Source: Thelephora terrestris (Eukaryota; Basidiomycota; Agaricomycetes; Thelephorales; Thelephoraceae). Taken from it: a DNA stretch of 64,000 nt. The stretch lies in assembly GCA_015956445.1 (NCBI GenBank), contig WIUZ02000031.1, positions 1 through 64,000 of the forward strand, in the 5' to 3' direction. The notes below the pieces were generated by a model, which saw nothing but the letters and a program-made list of their open reading frames with translations, did no database searches and had not been told where the DNA came from. A program made the translations under genes and the position numbers. Shown here piece after piece: positions 21,762-32,274 of this stretch; the first letter of the stretch is position 1; every line of letters begins with the position of its first letter.

Positions 21762-23106
21762 TTGCAAGCCCCAGCCGAGATTAACCAAGACGTTCGGGAA
21801 GCCCGACAGGCTATTCTCGACACTCGCCAGACTCTCTCTCTACTCGACAACGTCGTTTCCGCCATCATAGCCCGGCAGATCGCCTCCTTATCGAACAACC
21901 CTCTCCCACATCCCGAACAAGACGAGACCTTCTTCCGCACCCCACTATCTTCACCCACCGACTTGCCAGGCACCGTTCCGCCGTTGCGATCGCCCACTCC
22001 CCCAGACTCCCCGTCGCGACTCGCGCAGGCCCTCCCGATCACGACACCAACTTTTCCCACCCACCCACCCGTATCTTATCCAGCAATGACGGCCAACATG
22101 CCCCTGACGCACAGTCGCGAGGCTCCTCGGTTCGCCTCCGATACTGAGCAAGGCTTCAAGACCTTCTTTGACGAGCTCGAGGAGGTAGCCAAGCGCGCAG
22201 GTCTAGACGACGCACAGATGATTGACTGGGCTCAGCGTTACGCCGGTCGCGCAGCTGAGTCCTGGGAGCACGTTCCCTGCTTGCACCCGGACGTCCTCGC
22301 TCACACTCCCGCCACTTGGGCCCAGTTTAAGATCGAAGTTAGACATCTTTATTCCCACCTCCAAGCGGATCGCCGCTGGACCACTCGAGATCTGGATACC
22401 CTCCTGGAGCGCACTCGCGGGTACCGGGACATGAGTCGTGAAGACCTTGGCGACTACCACCGGTCCTTCCTTACCTATTCCGCGTACCTCATTGCGAAGG
22501 GACGCTACACCGCTCGGGAGCGTGACGCCGCCTATCTCAGGGGATTCCCCCAGCCTATCCGCGCACGAATCCTGCATCGACTGTCGATCAAGAAGCCTGA
22601 CGTCCTTCCCGACGACGGCTACCAGTTCTCTGATGTCCACGAGGCTGCGTTGTTTGTCCTCAATGCACGCGCTCCCGACGACAACCCCGACTCTCGAGCT
22701 GTCATCCCGAAGACGGAGCCCGCAGAGCAGGGGAGCGTCAGCGAGCTCATCCAGGCGATGTCAAACCTGACTCGGGTCTTCACCGCGAACGTACAGCCTC
22801 GCCGTGGGCCCCCTCCTTCTGCCCCTCCACCACGCCTCCCTCGTCCCGCTACTTCCCAGACTACTCCGGGAGGAGTATTTCAAAACGTCCCCCGGTGGAA
22901 CACCCTAAACCCAGAGCAGTACACCCAGAACTGCGTGTTCTGTAGCGCCCATGACCACTTCATTCGCGACTGCCCCATCGCAGCGGACTACCTTGTACAA
23001 GGAAAGGTCATCAAGAACGGCTACAGGAAGCTATCCTTACCCGATGGCCGCTACCCTCCACGCAACATCCCCGGCAAGAACCTTCGCGAACGTATCGACA
23101 ACTACT
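21762..23106 (+). pseudogene. Gag polyprotein of the gypsy element (interrupted by A3)
   Basis: The open frame includes the retrotransposon gag core (APRFASDTEQGFKTFFDEL ... MIDWAQRYAGRAAESWEHV ... DLGDYHRSFLTYSAYLI) and, near the end, one CCHC zinc knuckle (CVFCSAHDHFIRDC, C-x2-C-x4-H-x4-C) for RNA packaging. A coiled coil lies upstream (VREARQAILDTRQTLSLLDN). The first in-frame ATG is at 22,086; the frame is open from 21,762. The frame runs into palindrome A3. The linker normally expected between the knuckle and the protease seems shortened, so the insertion was probably accompanied by a deletion. Confidence 0.8.
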
Positions 23107-24471
23107 CACTGGGGGCAAGGGTTGGTTTACTGAGTCAGTAAACTGCGAGTAAATCGCAAGCAAATGGAAAAAGAACCCAGCAAAATACTTGCCTGGCAAG
23201 CACAAAGCAAATTCACAATTTACTGAGCCAATTTACCTGCAATTTACTGGGTTCAGTATGTGCTCAGTATGTTTGCAGTTTACTGGGTCATGTGACCACA
23301 GTTTCCCCATTAGGTAAACCTCGGAAAAATTCATAATTTACTGGACAATTTACCTGCAATTTACTGAGCCACTTGCCCAATCAGCATGTTTTTAATTTGC
23401 TGAGTGATTTAATCGCGATTTACTGGACTCAGTAAACTGGAAAAAAACCAAACCAGTTTACTGACGGCGTACCTGATTGGTCAATTTGAAAAATAGCCGA
23501 AAATTTACCTGGACGTGTCATTGTCAGTAAACTGCAAGTTTTCTTTCAGTAAATTGAAAATACACGTCAGGTAAACTGGGAAAACACGTGACAATTTGAT
23601 TGTGGTTTACTGGACCCAGTAAATTAAAAAAAAACCTAACTGGTTTACTGACAATGTACCTGATTGGCTAATTTGAAAAAAACTCGAAATTTTACCAGGA
23701 CGTGTCTTTATCAGTAAACTGCAAGTTTTCTTTCAGTAAATCGCAAGTACACGTAAATTAAACCAGAAAACACGTGTAAACCATAAGTAAATTCAAAGTT
23801 TACGTGTTTTCTGGTTTACTTTACGTGTACTTGCGATTTACTGAAAGAAAACTTGCAGTTTACTGATAAAGACACGTCCTGGTAAAATTTCGAGTTTTTT
23901 TCAAATTAGCCAATCAGGTACATCGTCAGTAAACCGGTTAGGTTTTTTTCTGATTTACTGAGTCCAGTAAACCACGATCAAACCGTCACGTGTTTTTCCA
24001 GTTTACCTGATGTGTATTTCCAATTTACTGAAAGAAAACTTGCAGTTTACTGACAATGACACGTCCAGGTAAATTTTCGGCTATTTTTCAAATTGCCCAA
24101 TCAGGGACGTTGTCAGTAAACCAGTTTGGTTTTTTTCCAGCTTACTGAGTTCAGTAAATCACGATCAAACCACTCAGCAAATTAAAAACATACTGATTGG
24201 GCAAGTGGCTCAGTAAATCGCTGGTAAATTCATCCAGTAAATTGTAAATTTTTCCGAGGTTTACCTAATGGGGAAACCATGGTCACATGACCCAGTAAAC
24301 TTCAAACATACTGAGCACATACTGAACCCAGTAAATTGCAGGTAAATTGGCTCAGTAAATTGTGAATTTGCTTTGTGCTTGCCAGGCAGGTATTTTGCTG
24401 GGTTCTTTTTCCATTTGCTTGCGATTTACTCACAGTTCACTGACTCGGTAAACCAACCCCTGCCCCCAGTG
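23107..24471. mobile_element. Palindromic transposon, family A (copy A3)
   Basis: This 1,365 bp near-perfect palindrome has CACTGGGGGCAAGGG ends and lies inside gag. Unlike the other copies its 3 bp flanks differ (ACT and AAG), so the target duplication has been lost or one flank was deleted. Internal motifs are as in A2. Confidence 0.9.
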
Positions 24472-25127
24472 AAGGTCAACCTCAGCGCTCGCGAACTTCT
24501 GGCCGTCGCTCCCGACCTTCGAAAACACGTCAGGGAGATTGTCACCAGCAAGAAGATCTCGGCCAACACGGTAGAAGTCGATGAAGTGGATGCTTACCTA
24601 GCTGGATGTTTCGATGCAGAACCCCCCTCAGTCTTCTTGGACCTCGTGAAGTACGACTCCTCATCCTCCGCAGCAGCCTCCTCCCTTCCCCTTCGCGTCA
24701 TCCACCCGACGTTTGGGCCGGGTGTCAAACCCGAGTGCATTCTCGACGGAGGTGCTCAGGTCGTGGTGATGAGAAAGGATGTTTGGTCCCGATTGCATGC
24801 ACCCATCATCGCGAGTCGCGCTATGCCAATGGAGTCGGCGAACGCAAGCACCACCATGACACTAGGCCTTATTGAAGACCACCCAGTTCAGCTCGGTCCC
24901 ATCACTATCTATCTCCAGATCCAGGTCGTCGAAGAAGCGCCTTTCGAGGTTCTTTTAGGACGACCTTTCTTCGATGTCATCAGCTGCTCCGAAGTCAGCA
25001 GCGCAGGAGGGAAGCACGAGATCCGCGTCAAAGATCCGAAAACGGGAAAGCTCTACGTGTTCGCGACGCAGCCCCGAATCCGCAAGTCTCCTCGACCAAA
25101 TCCCGAGGAAGCGGTAAATTTTCATTA
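24472..25127 (+). pseudogene. Protease domain of the gypsy polyprotein
   Basis: The frame resumes after A3 as KVNLSARELLAVAPDLRK, the conserved helix before the protease. The aspartic protease follows: the active-site segment is CILDGGAQVVVM (DGG where DTG/DSG is usual), and FEVLLGRPFFDV is the conserved C-terminal flap segment. The frame ends at NPEEAVNFH with a stop. The next part of pol continues one base out of phase, which points to a 1 bp deletion near 25,110 and not to a natural end. Confidence 0.75.
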
Positions 25128-25130
25128 GCA

Positions 25131-25991
25131 GACGGCACTACGGTCGCGACAGAGCCCCAACCTCCCCCGCTCTCGCGCAAAGAGCCCCACATCTTCGTGG
25201 AGCCGTCTGAACCTACTCCCGCGTCCCGACCCAACCGACTCCCAGTGTCTGCAGTGCACGCCAAGCTGCAGGCCGCAAAACATCGGATACCCTATGATAC
25301 CTCCCTGTCCCGGTCCCCTCTACCAGAACTTGCGTCAGTTTCACCTATGTCTCCTCTCCCACCTCCTCTTGTCTCGATTTCCTCTGTCCTTTCTCCTTTT
25401 CTCTCCTCCGCTCCTTTCCCCATATCATCCTACTATGCTGCCCCCACTCCTTTCTCCTCTTTCTTCATAGGATACGATTCTATAGATGGCCATCCTGAGA
25501 CCCCACCGGATCGCTCCACTCTCGATATCCCCGATCCTCCCGACGTCACGACCACCTCATCGACACCAGCTCTCACCCGCCACCTGGCATTAGAGGTCTA
25601 CAGAGCTCTCAGATCGAGTGTGACGGAAGGATCACCCCAAAACAATGCAGACACCCAGGACGGTTACCCGCCTCTCGAAGTGGCAGGAACTTCGTCAGAA
25701 CGCCTAGAACATTTCTTCCTCGCGATGGGTAATGCTCCCGCCCGTCGCGACCTTTCGACAGAGTTTGCAGCCCTTCGCGAAGAGTTACCATCTCCCCCTC
25801 TCGACCCTCTCACTCCCGCACGAGCAGCCAGCATGTGGTTATCGGAGCTCTACTCCCAGATCCCGCTCGCTAGCGAGACCTTCGGTGGATCCACGTTCCT
25901 GTACAAGAAAGTAGCGAACAAGACTCGACCCGTCGCCACCACCCTGCCAGAGAACTTTCGGATCATTCGGCACGACCATCCCGACCCCCTT
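25131..25991 (+). pseudogene. Pol linker between protease and reverse transcriptase
   Basis: The frame starts within SLADGTTVATEP and runs through a proline/serine-rich stretch to NKTRPVATTLPENFRIIRH and HPDPL. In Agaricomycete gypsy elements this precedes the reverse transcriptase. It breaks at palindrome B1 in CCCCCTT. The protein continues as LADMPPLPTHPP at the inverted half (minus strand, from about 42,025). There is no known enzymatic role; it is probably a spacer cleaved during maturation. Confidence 0.65.
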
Positions 25992-28900
25992 CAGCTGTGG
26001 TAGTTACATTACTGAGTAAAGTGTGATAACTGGACAGATTTCACACCCATAGTTATCATGATAACTTGAGTACTGCTCAACCCATACTCACCCACTGTTT
26101 TGGGTTGATGGGAGAGGTCCCAATTAGGCAGGTGCCGAGGGTGTGGATTGCCTGGGAGTCTGGGTGGGTTTCCTTTTTGGGAATATCCCAGAAAGGAAAT
26201 ATTGATGGCTTATGTAAGCAATGATGGGAAGCAGGTTAGGACAGAATTTCTATAAAAGGAAATACCATAAAAGGAAATACCATAAGAAGAAATTTGATGG
26301 ATTACATAATGGAATCATGTGACTTCCTAAAAAGGAAATTTTACCCAGTATGTTATTTTTACCAAATATGTTATTTTTACCAAATATGTTATTTTTATCA
26401 GATTTGTTATTTTTTACCAGATTTGTTATTTTTTACCAGATTTGTTATTTTTCTAAGTATGAGAACCACCAAATAGCATAATTTTCAGGGATGGTGATCT
26501 TTCAATCTGTTGATTTTCCAACATTACAATTGGAAGGTTTTTATTTCAATGGGATGTATGTACCCTTTTCTTTACCTTTTGTACCACGCAATAGAACATG
26601 GTTCTGTTTGTAGTCAAACCTAACCTAACCTAAACCAGCCCTAACCCAACTTTATTTTATGTTGTCTTATCTGACATAACCCCTAATCTAATCTAATCTA
26701 CCCAAAATAGTCCACCCAACCCAACCAAACCTACAGTAAACATAACCTACCATAAAATTAATCTACCGTAAACATAATCTACCGTAAACGTAATCTACTG
26801 TAAACCTAACCTAACCTAAACCTAACCTAACCTAAACCTAACCTAACTCTACCGTAAACATAATCTATCGTAAACTTGACCTAACCTAATCTGACCTAAC
26901 CTAACCTAACCTAACCTAACCTAACCTGATCTAACATAAACCTAACCTAACATAACATACCGTAAACCTAATCTAACCTACCGTAAACCTAAGCTAACCT
27001 ACCATAAACCTAACCTAACCTACCGTAAACCTAACCTAACCTACCGTAAACCTAACCTACCGTAAACCTAACCTACCATAAACCTAACCTACCATAAACC
27101 TAACCTAACCTAACCTACCGTCAACATAAACCTAACCTGACCTAACCTACCCTAAACCTAACCTGCCCTAAACCTAACCTGTCCCAAACCTAAACTTAAC
27201 CTGACCTGACCTGACCCTGTTCTAGAGTAGCCTTACCCAACCCAATATGGTCTACCCGACCTAACCTAACTAAGTCTACCTGGCCCTGACCTGACCTAAC
27301 CTGATCTAACCCAGCCTAGAATAACCTAACCTAAGCTGCAAAAATGTGAACCCAGCTCAACCTATCCTCACCCAGCACATTAGTATATAACTTGGTTCAT
27401 GGGAACACAGCATGAACCACACACTCCCCATGTTCTGTACCCAACTACAAGCTGACAATTGCTCAAGTGCATCCACTTTGCTGGACCTACAAGCCAGTGG
27501 ACCTATAAGCCTATAGGCCCACAAACCCATGGGGACCTATACTCAGTACATGTGACAAGCCATATTCTGTTCCTGACTGCAACCTGACTGCAACCCAAGC
27601 CCTGTCCCCCTACAAGCTAATGGACCCATAAACTCAAACCCTTACAGATCTGTGGGCCCATCATACACCAACTGGCTAATAGGTCCAACTAGGTGGACAA
27701 GTTTGGGTTGCAGTCAGGTTGCAGTCAGGAACAGAATATGGCTTGTCACATGTACTGAGTATAGGTCCCCATGGGTTTGTGGGCCTATAGGCTTATAGGT
27801 CCACTGGCTTGTAGGTCCAGCAAAGTGGATGCACTTGAGCAATTGTCAGCTTGTAGTTGGGTACAGAACATGGGGAGTGTGTGGTTCATGCTGTGTTCCC
27901 ATGAACCAAGTTATATACTAATGTGCTGGGTGAGGATAGGTTGAGCTGGGTTCACATTTTTGCAGCTTAGGTTAGGTTATTCTAGGCTGGGTTAGATCAG
28001 GTTAGGTCAGGTCAGGGCCAGGTAGACTTAGTTAGGTTAGGTCGGGTAGACCATATTGGGTTGGGTAAGGCTACTCTAGAACAGGGTCAGGTCAGGTCAG
28101 GTCAAGTTTAGGTTTGGGACAGGTTAGGTTTAGGGCAGGTTAGGTTTAGGGTAGGTTAGGTCAGGTTAGGTTAGGTTTACGGTAGGTTAGGTTAGGTTTA
28201 CGGTAGGTTAGGTTAGGTTTATGGTAGGTTAGCTTAGGTTTACGGTAGGTTAGATTAGGTTTACGGTAGGTTAGGTTAGGTTAGGTTTATGTTAGATCAG
28301 GTTAGGTTAGGTTAGGTTAGGTTAGGTTAGGTTAGGTTAGGTCAGATTAGGTTAGGTCAAGTTTACGATAGATTATGTTTACGGTAGAGTTAGGTTAGGT
28401 TTAGGTTAGGTTAGGTTTAGGTTAGGTTAGGTTTAGGTTAGGTTAGGTTAGGTTAGGTTAGGTTAGGTTTACAGTAGATTACGTTTACGGTAGATTACGT
28501 TTACGGTAGATTATGTTTACGGTAGATTAATTTTATGGTAGGTTATGTTTACTGTAGGTTTGGTTGGGTTGGGTGGACTATTTTGGGTAGATTAGATTAG
28601 ATTAGGGGTTATGTCAGATAAGACAACATAAAATAAAGTTGGGTTAGGGCTGGTTTAGGTTAGGTTAGGTTTGACTACAAACAGAACCATGTTCTATTGC
28701 GTGGTACAAAAGGTAAAGAAAAGGGTACATACATCCCATTGAAATAAAAACCTTCCAATTGTAATGTTGGAAAATCAACAGATTGAAAGATCACCATCCC
28801 TGAAAATTATGCTATTTGGTGGTTCTCATACTTAGAAAAATAACAAATCTGGTAAAAAATAACAAATCTGGTAAAAAATAACAAATCTGATAAAAATAAC

Positions 28901-29298
28901 ATATTTGGTAAAAATAACATATTTGGTAAAAATAACATACTGGGTAAAATTTCCTTTTTAGGAAGTCACATGATTCCATTATGTAATCCATCAAATTTCT
29001 TCTTATGGTATTTCCTTTTATGGTATTTCCTTTTATAGAAATTCTGTCCTAACCTGCTTCCCATCATTGCTTACATAAGCCATCAATATTTCCTTTCTGG
29101 GATATTCCCAAAAAGGAAACCCACCCAGACTCCCAGGCAATCCACACCCTCGGCACCTGCCTAATTGGGACCTCTCCCATCAACCCAAAACAGTGGGTGA
29201 GTATGGGTTGAGCAGTACTCAAGTTATCATGATAACTATGGGTGTGAAATCTGTCCAGTTATCACACTTTACTCAGTAAAAGTTAACTACCACTAGTG
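25992..29298. mobile_element. Large palindromic element, family B (copy B1)
   Basis: This 3.3 kb near-perfect inverted repeat has arms of about 1.6 kb and a loop of about 100 bp (near 27,606-27,705). Ends are CAGCTGTGGTAGTTAC and CACTAGTGGTAGTTAAC. The outer arms carry AAAGGAAAT-type repeats, and the middle of each arm is a long imperfect (CCTAA)n/(TTAGG)n tract. Its flanks do not match each other (CCCCCTT left, CTCTACT right). Each flank matches one side of B2 instead, showing that recombination has occurred between the two copies. No coding capacity; open frames inside are repeat artefacts. Confidence 0.9.
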
Positions 29299-29319
29299 CT
29301 CTACTCGAGGTCCTGATGG
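29299..29319 (-). pseudogene. Gene X, 21 bp fragment between B1 and F4
   Basis: On the minus strand this reads the F4 duplication CCATC, then AGGACCTCG, then the B duplication AGTAGAG. It bridges LPPS (31,742 side) and DHAPTTLHPVL (45,910 side) in frame, as SGPRVEDHAP. It is tiny, but it decides the order of insertions. Confidence 0.55.
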
Positions 29320-31741
29320 TGTGATGATTTCGACGTTTACCCCCTTTCATTTCCTTTATTTAACGCCTCATCACCACTAAGTCAGTTGGTGCCCTGCCCT
29401 AAACACGGCGGAAAACTGTTTATTATGCAGTATGCCTTATGCTTAACGACTCAAAGTCCAATACGTGGAACGTGCTACTAGTCAAGATACCCCAGAAGAC
29501 CCGAGGTATAATATGTGAACATGTACCGGCGGACCTTCATACGAAGATCCCCCCTACCTGGCCCTCCGTTGCCCCTGGACGACTAGTAGATATTCAGGCT
29601 ACCGACAACAAGGGATGTATTAATAAGCGTCGTGCGCTGACCTCTCGCAGAAGTCAACCAGCTTATTAATCTGACCCTTGGATTGGACTTATGAAAACCA
29701 TTATGTTTTATGACTCATGGATCACACGCAATAGACAAAATAGAAAGAAGATTCATTGGAAGCCAACAGTACAAAAGAGTTATCTAATCAATATCTCTTC
29801 GGATCCTTTGTACTACTTCCAATGCCGATCTCACCAACTCCTCATTCAACCAGTTCTGCTCCCGGATCTCGTTCGGGTCCACGTCCGACAAGTCATCGTA
29901 ATCTGGAAGCTCCGTGTCAGAGTTCAGCTCACTATCGGGAACGAACTCGGCGTACGGATCATACTCCAGAGCAGGCCATTGACGGCGACTACCCCAAGGA
30001 GTAGAAACAAACTCAGGACGAGGAGTGTCCCTACGGACGACTCCTACGTTCTGGTAGAATTCGTCGCTCCCGATTTCGATGACCTCATCATCAACAGGAA
30101 CCAACCTGTTCTCGTGACGGACCAACAAACGAGCGGGCGGCGACTCAGCCCGATTAGGGACGATCGGCGACCCGGCCCGATGCGGAACCTCCAATTCCTC
30201 TTCTTCAACTCGAACTTCCGGCTCGTTGCACTTCCTCTGGAGATCCCGGACTTCTCCGGTCAACTCGGAGACACGACGAGTAAGGCGAACCTAAAACGAA
30301 TAGGGTTAGAAGACATTAAACACCTTCAACCCCTACCCGTTACCTTGTCGTCTTCCAATTCTCCAGTCTTCGCAACGAGACTCCGGACCAGGTCCTTCAA
30401 TGTGATCACCTCTCCCTAGAAAGAAAGTTTGAGTTAGAAAGGTCAATTACTCCTGACCCAAACTTTCTTACCTTCAACCTGTTGATCGCCATACCGTGCT
30501 GCTCCTGCTCATCTTCAATCTTCAAGATGCCCTCATGACATCTGAGGAATTCCTTCTCCAGCTTCTCAATCTCTTCGCGACGACCATCAACTCGCTCATT
30601 AACATGAGCTATCTCGTCCATCAACATAGACCCAACGTTACCCGTATGGATAACGCTAGCCTCCAACACGGAGTTGAAGGTCTCGTTGGTCTCAGTAACG
30701 AACTAGACACCCCTATTGAGGAGTTCGGTCGCATAAGGGTTTGTCTCAATGCGCGCCAACTTGCGCCGAGACACCCTACGAGAAGCCTGGATAAAGTCCC
30801 TGAAACCTAAAAGGAGTTAGCTTGGTTTCCTAAATCGGAATTCGCAAGCAGGGCCCCCACCTAAATCAGAGAACCCCTCATTAGGGTCGGCGGTGGCGGT
30901 CCGGTCCATAATGGCTCCCAAAGTGGGATAAGGGTGGGAAGGATCCCGACGGGCGTGGGAGAAGCGATCGATGTTAAAGTTATTCTCCTGAACAGGAGAA
31001 TAGGAAGAAGAGCGACGAGTGGGAACACGAGTAGAGGCACGAGGCATGTTGGCAATGTGTAACAAAGGTGGGTTTGTTGGAAGACCAGTCATCCAACCCC
31101 CTTTGGTTATATACCAAATGCCACGCCCCTTCCACGACTCAGGAGTTGAGTCATCATTTCTATTGTTTACTGCGCATGACCCACATGACATCATATGCCC
31201 CTATTTCTTAGTCATATGCTCCCCTTTTGCCATTGGCTGTTAGTCAGTCATACCCACATTCCTTCCGAACATTCCCAGGCTACGTCATGCTTTGTAACTG
31301 CTTTGTAATGCTCTCAAATTGCTATTGGCCGCCACACTTTCGTTTATCAGCTGATAATTTGTAGCATTAGTCACCACGTAATGCACAGACCATGCAGTGC
31401 TGCGCACGGACCATGTTTGTCTGTGTTTGTATCATTAGGATAGTTACATGTCACTGTCACGTCACAAATCTAAGTAGTATATATACTCAGAGTAGTTTAG
31501 CCTGTACTCCTTAGATTTGTTATCATCAGACTCTCCGTGACCTCTACTGCTGTGTGCTTAGAGCAAGAGTGCCTGAAGACCCTTGTCTCCTTCTTTCTCC
31601 TCTTCTCCAATCTAGTCTGTGAAGAGACTTCCGATATCCCTGGGTTTGCAACAGGGTTATAACTGTGTGTTTGACCCCTGAGTGTGATAGGTTTGGATAA
31701 CAAGAGTGTTATTGAACTGTAGAGGTCGCGTCGGCCTGACA
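29320..31741 (-). mobile_element. Gene-bearing TG..CA element, family F (copy F4)
   Basis: Read on the minus strand it starts TGTCAGGCCG and ends CATCACA, flanked by the 5 bp duplication GATGG (29315-29319 and 31742-31746). It lies in the coding sequence of gene X. It is 2.4 kb. A TATA-like GAGTATATATAC lies near 31,475 upstream of its gene. It is more diverged from F1-F3 than they are from one another, but shares the gene layout and the motif CATCCCTTGTTGTC near 29,605. Confidence 0.7.
29784..31047 (-). pseudogene. Multi-exon coiled-coil protein carried by element F4
   Basis: Exon 1 starts MPRASTRVPTRRSSSYS and ends FSDLG, with a GT..AG intron to DFIQASRRVSRRKLARIE. A coiled-coil exon follows (MLMDEIAHVNERVDGRRE, LEKEFLRCHEGILKIEDE), then a short exon (GEVITLKDLVRSLVAK) and a final acidic exon (RVSELTGEVRDLQRK ... 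EVVQRIRRDID). A TAG at 30703-30705 breaks the coiled-coil exon after LLNRGV. It may be a CAG-to-TAG decay, or an unrecognised splice site. The layout (conserved N-terminal exon, coiled-coil exons, acidic tail) mirrors F1-F3. Function is unknown. Confidence 0.5.
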
Positions 31742-32274
31742 GATGGGGGTAGGTGATGTGACGTTGCTGAGGGGGAAGTGTAAAAGATGTCGTCTTCGAC
31801 ATCAGGGAATAGTTCCATCCAAGTCGGATGTGACAAGTTGTCGTAAGCGATGGGAAGCTGCGGGGATTGGGTGGAAGCGACATGGAACACCGACGTGACA
31901 TCAGGCAGCAAGACCAAATCGGGGCTGAGTGGGAACACCGGGTGAGCAAAGCGGTTGACGTTGGGGGGGGGACGTCTTACTCGGGATTGAGCCTTGGTTT
32001 TTCGGACTTCTTGGGCATGAATGAAACCTTGGACGGACTGCGAGCGTGAGCAGGTACAGGGCCAATCTTCCCCCGCGAGGATACCTTTTCCAGCGAATGA
32101 CTTGTGGGGGAGATGACAGTCGAAATCGATGGGGAAACATCTTCCAGTGAATGAGACGTGGTTGTAGGGGAGGTGACCGTTGAAACTGTCGAGGAAACCT
32201 TCCCCAGCGAACGACACGTGGTTGTAGGGGAGGTGACTGTTGAAACTGTCGAGGTAACCTTCCGCGGCGAACGT
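31742..32274 (-). pseudogene. Gene X, middle part (inverted)
   Basis: From the ACGT duplication the frame reads SPRKVTSTVSTVTSP with four related serine/threonine-rich repeats, to a GTAAGA donor at 31,980. After a 56 bp intron (31980-31925) it resumes as PDLVLLPDVTSVFHVAST ... DDIFYTSPSATSHH and is cut by element F4 at the GATGG duplication. The repeats suggest a disordered linker. Orientation is minus only because of the B1/B2 inversion. Confidence 0.6.

Larger units (their letters stand above)
20610..25991 (+). mobile_element. Ty3/gypsy LTR retrotransposon, 5' half
   Basis: This half contains the 5' LTR (20610-21613), a primer-binding-site-like TGGAACCC (from 21617), gag with a zinc knuckle, protease and the linker to reverse transcriptase. 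It ends at the target duplication CCCCCTT (25985-25991) of palindrome B1. The rest of the element (reverse transcriptase to 3' LTR) is inverted at 32275-42025. The ACGT duplication flanks the reassembled element (20606-20609 and 32271-32274), and the two LTRs are the same length. Without later insertions it is about 12.4 kb. Confidence 0.85.

Noticed and set aside
21421-21784. Short plus-strand frames in and after the 5' LTR (MSSSSRSLLVWSS, MEFSLLVPTTSRP, MSRLHPDSSSSFW)
   Set aside because: They are inside the LTR or between LTR and gag and reappear in the 3' LTR. They are not separate genes.
26800-28500. Internal chromosome end or telomere fusion because of TTAGG/CCTAA arrays meeting head to head
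   Set aside because: The arrays occur symmetrically in three elements with defined ends and target duplications, so they belong to the B/E elements.
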